Source of the DNA: JAYSRU01 sp043720875
Lineage (GTDB): Bacteria > Bacteroidota > Bacteroidia > Flavobacteriales_D > Crocinitomicaceae
Assembly: GCA_043720875.1 (NCBI GenBank)
Contig: JAYSRU010000187.1
Coordinates: 1 to 10,807 of the forward strand
Length of the DNA stretch: 10,807 nt
Reading direction: 5' to 3'
This document shows positions 7,217 to 10,807 of this stretch, piece after piece. The notes beneath the pieces were generated by a model. The model was given only the letters and a program-made list of their open reading frames with translations. It was not told the DNA's origin and did no database searches. Numbering within the stretch: position 1 is the first letter of the stretch; each line of letters starts with the position of its first letter. The position numbers were made by a program, and so were the translations under genes.

Positions 7217-8593
7217 ATGAAGATTTATTTTCATTTTTTAATCTTATTGCTAGTATTTAATTTTACAAGCTGTAGAAAAAATAAACTTAGTACACTGGAA
7301 AACCAGTCTAGCGAATGGTTGAGTGGTGGCGCACAAACTTCGTTTGTTACTAGTTCTGGTGCATTTGGCCAAGGTTTTACCGGATTAAGCGTCAATAAAT
7401 CATTTGCGCATGATCTTGGAGATGCTGAGTTTGAAAAAGCATTCAGTACCGATCCGAGTCAAATCAGTAATTTTGGACTTGGGCCATTGTACAATACTCA
7501 AAGCTGTGTTTCGTGTCATGTCGGAAACGGTGGCGGTGTTGCACCTATTGCCGGTGGTTCATTCACGTCTTTACTCCTACGCATTAGTATTCCTGGTTCC
7601 GGTGAATATGGCGCTCCTAATCCTGTACCAAATTTTGGCACACAACTTCAGCATCGTGGTGTTCTCGGAATTCAACAAGAAGCCGATATTAATATGAGTT
7701 ATATCGAATACACGTACCAGTTTTTTGATGGTGAAAGTTATTCATTAAGAGAGCCCGTAATAACCATCACAAACCCATATACGGCCTTCAGTGGTGCTGC
7801 CATGATTTCACCCCGTATTGCCTTACCTTTAATTGGTTTAGGATTATTGGAAGCTATTCCTGCTTCAAGTATAATCAACAATTCTGATGAGTTCGACAAT
7901 AATGGAGACGGAATTAGTGGTAAACCAAATTACGTACATGATCATCTATCCCACACCACCAAGTTAGGTAGATTTGGTTGGAAAGCCTCGCAGCCTAGTT
8001 TAATTCAACAAGTTGCAAGCGCTTTTTTAGAAGATATGGGGGTGACTAATTTTATTTTTAAAAATGAAACAACATTAGGCCAAATTCAACACAATTTCCC
8101 TTTAAAGTATGATTTATACGACAGTACATTGTATGCTGTTGCCTATTATATGAAGACTTTACAAGTTCCAGTGCGGCGAAATTTGAATGACGAGAATGTT
8201 ATTCGTGGTAAATCATTATTCACTGCAGCCGGGTGTATTAATTGCCATGTTTCTAAACACCGCACCGAGACAAATATGTTAAGTCCCGAAACCTCAAACC
8301 AAGTTATTTATCCTTATACAGATTTATTGCTACATGACATGGGGAGTGGGCTTGCCGACAATAGACCCGATCATTTGGCGAGTGGTTTAGAATGGAGAAC
8401 TCCGGCTTTATGGGGGATTGGGCTTGCAAGTATTGTGAGTGGAAGTGTTAATTTTTTACACGACGGTAGGGCTCGAAACTTCACGGAAGCAATCATGTGG
8501 CACGGTGGAGAAGCAAGTAATGCGAAACAAAATTTCGAAAGTATGCCTAAAACTGATCGAGATGCATTACGAGCATTCTTGAAATCTTTATAA
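7217..8593 (+). CDS. Di-heme c-type oxidoreductase lipoprotein (DHOR, DUF1111/COG3488)
   Basis: 458 residues. The signal peptide ends in FTSC (Cys19), a lipoprotein signal followed by RKNK, so probably periplasm-facing. Two c-type heme sites, C97-VSC-H101 and C340-INC-H344, lie in two cytochrome c-like halves, as in the MauG/CcpA superfamily. A DNNGDGISG loop (227-235) looks like a calcium site. The C-terminal block LLHDMGSGLADNRPDH (370-385), LEWRTPALWGIG (391-402) and FLHDGRARNFTEAIMWHGGE (413-432) is the signature of the DUF1111 di-heme oxidoreductases, annotated as predicted thiol oxidoreductases. Met375 is a possible distal heme ligand; this is inference. The reaction is not known. It is the last gene of the operon and is followed 75 bp later by a strong terminator. 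It may oxidise or reduce metal bound by the imelysin, or accept electrons from the Rieske protein. Confidence 0.9.
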   Translation: MKIYFHFLILLLVFNFTSCRKNKLSTLENQSSEWLSGGAQTSFVTSSGAFGQGFTGLSVNKSFAHDLGDAEFEKAFSTDPSQISNFGLGPLYNTQSCVSCHVGNGGGVAPIAGGSFTSLLLRISIPGSGEYGAPNPVPNFGTQLQHRGVLGIQQEADINMSYIEYTYQFFDGESYSLREPVITITNPYTAFSGAAMISPRIALPLIGLGLLEAIPASSIINNSDEFDNNGDGISGKPNYVHDHLSHTTKLGRFGWKASQPSLIQQVASAFLEDMGVTNFIFKNETTLGQIQHNFPLKYDLYDSTLYAVAYYMKTLQVPVRRNLNDENVIRGKSLFTAAGCINCHVSKHRTETNMLSPETSNQVIYPYTDLLLHDMGSGLADNRPDHLASGLEWRTPALWGIGLASIVSGSVNFLHDGRARNFTEAIMWHGGEASNAKQNFESMPKTDRDALRAFLKSL

Positions 8594-8667
8594 GTTCAAA
8601 AATAGGATATTCTTTATTGATTAGTATAGTTTCCGTTACTTCAAATCATTACAAGAAGTTAAGTACA

Positions 8668-8702
8668 AAAAAAGCTGTTATCAATTTGATAACAGCTTTT
8701 TT
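8668..8702. terminator. Bidirectional rho-independent terminator
   Basis: A perfect 16-bp stem (8668-8683 paired with 8687-8702) has a 3-nt ATT loop. The core is GCTGTTATCA and its complement, flanked by A6 on the left and T6 on the right, so each strand gives a stem ending in a T tract. It sits between the convergent di-heme oxidoreductase gene (stop 75 nt away) and metK (stop 20 nt away) and can end both transcripts. Confidence 0.92.
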
Positions 8703-8721
8703 ATATAAACTTTTGCTAGCA

Positions 8722-9975
8722 CTACAAACCAAATGCTTGCTTTACTTGATCTAAGTAATCTAATTTCTCCCATGTAAACGTTTCTACTTCTGTTGAAACT
8801 GTTTTCCCGCCATTTGAGAAAGTTACCGTTTTAATTTCTGGAACTCTACCCATGTGACCATAAGCAGCAGTGTCAGAATAAATAGGTGCACGTAATTTTA
8901 ATCTCTTTTCGATAGCTGCTGGTCGCATGTCAAAAATGGCAGCAACTTTAACTGCAATTTCCCCATCTGTTAGTCCAACTTTAGCTGTTCCATAAGTAGT
9001 TACATAAATTCCCATTGGCTCTACCACTCCAATTGCATATGAAACTTGAACTAGAACTTCATCACAAAGTCCTGCAGCTACAAGGTTTTTAGCAATATGA
9101 CGTGTAGCGTAAGCTGCTGAACGATCCACTTTACTTGGATCTTTTCCAGAAAATGCCCCACCTCCGTGAGCACCTTTACCTCCGTAAGTATCAACAATAA
9201 TCTTACGACCAGTCAATCCTGTATCACCGTGAGGTCCACCAATAACAAATTTCCCAGTTGGGTTAATGTGGTATGTAATTTTGTCGTTAAACAATGCTTG
9301 CAACGAAGGCTTTAAAGTAGCTTTAACTCTTGGAATCAATAATTCTACGATATCTTTCTTGATTTTCGCTAACATAACTTCGTCGTTTTGATCGAAATCA
9401 TCATGTTGCGTCGAAAGTACGATTGAATCTATTCGTACGGGTTTGTTTGCATCATCGTATTCGATAGTAACTTGCGATTTTGCATCAGGACGTAAATACT
9501 TAATATCGGTTAATTCACGACGCATTGCAGCAAGCTCGATAAGAATCTTGTGCGACAAATCTAACGCCAATGGCATGTAGTTATCTGTTTCGTTTGTTGC
9601 ATACCCAAACATCATTCCCTGGTCACCTGCACCTTGCTCTTCTGGTGTTGCACGATCAACACCACGATTAATATCGTCAGATTGTTCGTGAATTGCAGAG
9701 ATTACAGCACAAGATTTACCATCGAATTGATATTCAGATTTCGTGTAACCTATCTTATTGATAACATCACGAGCAATTTGTTGAACATCCAAGTATATAG
9801 AAGATTTAACTTCTCCTGCTAGCATAGCTAATCCAGTTGTAACCAATGTTTCACAAGCTACTTTTGAACTTGGGTCAAACGCTAAAAAATGATCGATAAG
9901 CGCGTCAGAAATTTGATCTGCAACTTTATCTGGGTGCCCTTCTGAAACGGACTCTGATGTAAATAAATATGACAT
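8722..9975 (-). CDS. metK: S-adenosylmethionine synthetase (methionine adenosyltransferase)
   Basis: Makes S-adenosylmethionine from methionine and ATP, releasing phosphate and pyrophosphate; cytoplasmic and normally essential. The protein has 417 residues, somewhat longer than the E. coli enzyme (384) and typical of Bacteroidetes. Landmarks are SESVSEGHPDKVADQISDA (7-25), with the ATP-binding GHPDK; the first signature, GAGDQGMMFGY, at 115-125; and the phosphate-loop signature, GGGAFSGKD, at 271-279, followed by KVDRSAAY. The start at 9973-9975 gives the standard MSYLFTSESVSEGHPDK N-terminus. A TAnnTTTG promoter element lies 24 nt upstream, between metK and the HMA gene, so it need not depend on that operon. 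The 69-bp upstream gap is too short for a known SAM riboswitch and shows none. The gene appears intact. Confidence 0.98.
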   Translation of the reverse strand: MSYLFTSESVSEGHPDKVADQISDALIDHFLAFDPSSKVACETLVTTGLAMLAGEVKSSIYLDVQQIARDVINKIGYTKSEYQFDGKSCAVISAIHEQSDDINRGVDRATPEEQGAGDQGMMFGYATNETDNYMPLALDLSHKILIELAAMRRELTDIKYLRPDAKSQVTIEYDDANKPVRIDSIVLSTQHDDFDQNDEVMLAKIKKDIVELLIPRVKATLKPSLQALFNDKITYHINPTGKFVIGGPHGDTGLTGRKIIVDTYGGKGAHGGGAFSGKDPSKVDRSAAYATRHIAKNLVAAGLCDEVLVQVSYAIGVVEPMGIYVTTYGTAKVGLTDGEIAVKVAAIFDMRPAAIEKRLKLRAPIYSDTAAYGHMGRVPEIKTVTFSNGGKTVSTEVETFTWEKLDYLDQVKQAFGL

Positions 9976-9999
9976 GTTTTGTTATTTCTAATTTTAGCG

Positions 10000-10007
10000 C
10001 AAAGATA
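10000..10007 (-). promoter_or_regulatory. Predicted metK promoter, Bacteroidetes -7 element
   Basis: The minus strand reads TATCTTTG, an exact match to TAnnTTTG, 24 nt before the metK ATG, implying a leader of about 20 nt. A -33 TTG is not obvious at the expected distance. The same arrangement is seen at valS, which supports the call. Confidence 0.5.
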
Positions 10008-10044
10008 TAAAATCTTTTAGTAATATCATCTGAGCACCTGTGGT

Positions 10045-10371
10045 TTATTTCATACCTCCAACTTGACAACATTTTGGAAGATTGTCATACGCTTGTTGGT
10101 CTGCTGGCATTTCGTCGGCCCCGTACCCAATTTTAGTAATAGTGATCTTAATTTTTTCTAACGTAATTTTTTTAGGATTAAATTTAACTTCAACCCGCTT
10201 CGACTTCACGTCCAACTCTGCCCACTTAATTCCTTTTGTTCCGTTTAAAGTTGACTCTATACGTTCTTTACAGTCCTCACACTCGGAGGTGGTTAATATT
10301 GAAGCGGTTTCGTAAGTTGTTTTAAAACTTGTGGTTGCAATAATTACTAGTACTAAAAATAGTGTTTTCAT
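10045..10371 (-). CDS. Secreted heavy-metal-associated (HMA) domain protein
   Basis: 108 residues. An N-terminal hydrophobic segment (about residues 1-17, LFLVLVIIATTSF) is a signal peptide, so the protein is probably periplasmic. The rest is one HMA-type ferredoxin-like fold: a metal-binding C31-ED-C34 loop at the start of the first helix (normally GMTCxxC), then the strand VEVKFNPKKIT and helix LEKIKITITKIGYGAD. A tail containing LPKCC (98-102) adds a vicinal Cys pair, a pattern common in Bacteroidetes copies of this protein. The likely ligand is a soft metal such as Cu(I); the true metal cannot be told from sequence. It lies 38 bp downstream of a TonB-dependent receptor gene on the same strand, with no promoter visible between, so the two are probably co-transcribed. 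It may pass metal on from, or buffer metal for, that receptor. Confidence 0.88.
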   Translation of the reverse strand: MKTLFLVLVIIATTSFKTTYETASILTTSECEDCKERIESTLNGTKGIKWAELDVKSKRVEVKFNPKKITLEKIKITITKIGYGADEMPADQQAYDNLPKCCQVGGMK

Positions 10372-10409
10372 GATTTTTTAATTTAAATTAAAGTTAATTG
10401 TTATGTGTA

Positions 10410-10807
10410 TTATTTTGGTTGTTTTAATGAAAACCTAAGACCAATATAGCCATAAACGCCTACTATCGGTCCCCAAACTCTTGTTGCATCAAAATAATTC
10501 CCGAAGGGATTGGCCGCATCAATAATTGGATTTTGTTGCCTAACATTAGTCAGATTTTCACCCCCCAAATAAAATTCCCATTTCTTGAAAATCCTTGTGA
10601 TTTGAGCGTTAATTCTTGCATAGGCCTTTCCGTATGTATCGGTGGTTACTTCTGTTGGACTTAAGCGATTGATCGGTAACCGACTTTTTCCGTAAAATTG
10701 TACCGTTGCATCATATTGCCATTTTTTGTTTCGCGTTTTATAGGATAAATGTGCCATCCCACGATGGATAGGAACAAGCGTTTGCTGTTGGAAGAGATCA
10801 TTGGTTT
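10410..10807 (-). CDS. TonB-dependent outer-membrane receptor, C-terminal part (partial)
   Basis: The frame is open from the right edge to a TAA at 10410-10412, giving about 132 C-terminal residues; the N-terminus, plug domain and most of the barrel lie outside. Reading through the edge gives TNDLFQQQTLVPIHRGMAHL, so the internal Met (10755-10757) is not the real start. The sequence matches the last strands of Bacteroidetes TonB-dependent receptors: a LVP-HR segment, then YKTRNKKWQYDATVQFYGKS, then RLP, ENLTNVRQQNPIIDAANPFG and a final YGYIGLRFSL strand. It is followed by a short KQPK tail instead of ending on the aromatic residue. The HMA gene follows 38 bp downstream, which points to a metal, or a metal complex, as the substrate. 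The ligand cannot be determined from this end. Confidence 0.85.
   Translation of the reverse strand, partial: TNDLFQQQTLVPIHRGMAHLSYKTRNKKWQYDATVQFYGKSRLPINRLSPTEVTTDTYGKAYARINAQITRIFKKWEFYLGGENLTNVRQQNPIIDAANPFGNYFDATRVWGPIVGVYGYIGLRFSLKQPK

Noticed and set aside
7404..7697. Second plus-strand frame inside the di-heme oxidoreductase gene
   Set aside because: It overlaps the first CxxCH region in another frame; the real frame carries all family motifs.
10001..10017. Small hairpin AAAGAT-ATAAA-ATCTTT between the HMA gene and metK
   Set aside because: Only six mostly A-T pairs, with no adequate GC stem, and it overlaps the metK -7 element; too weak to call a terminator.
9976..10044. Possible SAM riboswitch before metK
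   Set aside because: The gap is only 69 bp and shows no multi-stem aptamer pattern; the promoter element lies close to the ATG, leaving a leader of about 20 nt.
9634..10315. Plus-strand open frames antisense to metK (9634-9822) and to the HMA gene (10082-10315)
   Set aside because: Both are shadows of clearly recognised genes.
10378..10391. Perfect 14-bp palindrome TTAATTTAAATTAA just upstream of the HMA start
   Set aside because: It is pure A/T in an AT-rich gap where such palindromes are expected by chance; no partner site seen.

Overview
The window looks like chromosomal DNA of a Bacteroidota (Bacteroidetes) bacterium, most likely from the Flavobacteriales side of the phylum. The reasons are: AT-rich DNA; Bacteroidetes-type -7 elements (TAnnTTTG) just upstream of three genes; starts without a Shine-Dalgarno sequence; lipoprotein signals with little more than a Cys after a short hydrophobic run; and proteins in their typical Bacteroidetes forms (872-residue ValRS, 417-residue MetK, TonB-dependent receptor followed by a small HMA protein, TPR membrane regulator). 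No phage, transposon, CRISPR array, tRNA or rRNA was seen.

Layout. (1) Minus strand, 1-4180: valS, followed 52 bp downstream by a TPR membrane protein that runs off the left edge. (2) 4181-4431: divergent intergenic region with a promoter for valS, a promoter for the plus-strand operon, and several small inverted repeats. (3) Plus strand, 4432-8593: a compact four-gene operon encoding an outer-membrane porin-like barrel, a Rieske [2Fe-2S] protein, an imelysin (M75) lipoprotein and a di-heme c-type oxidoreductase lipoprotein (DUF1111/COG3488). (4) A strong bidirectional terminator at 8668-8702 separates this operon from the convergent metK. (5) Minus strand, 8722-10807: metK with its own promoter, and upstream of it a small secreted heavy-metal-associated (HMA) protein and the C-terminal end of a TonB-dependent receptor that enters from the right edge.

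How the genes work together. valS and metK are housekeeping genes. The central operon is the accessory system of interest. A barrel in the outer membrane, a putative iron-binding imelysin, a Rieske electron carrier and a di-heme enzyme together suggest a cell-envelope metal (probably iron) handling or redox module. It loosely parallels the EfeO (M75 domain) and EfeB (heme peroxidase) pairing, but has no inner-membrane permease in the window. The TonB receptor and HMA protein form a second metal-related pair, probably for copper or a similar soft metal. Functions of both metal modules are inferred from family membership and gene order only.
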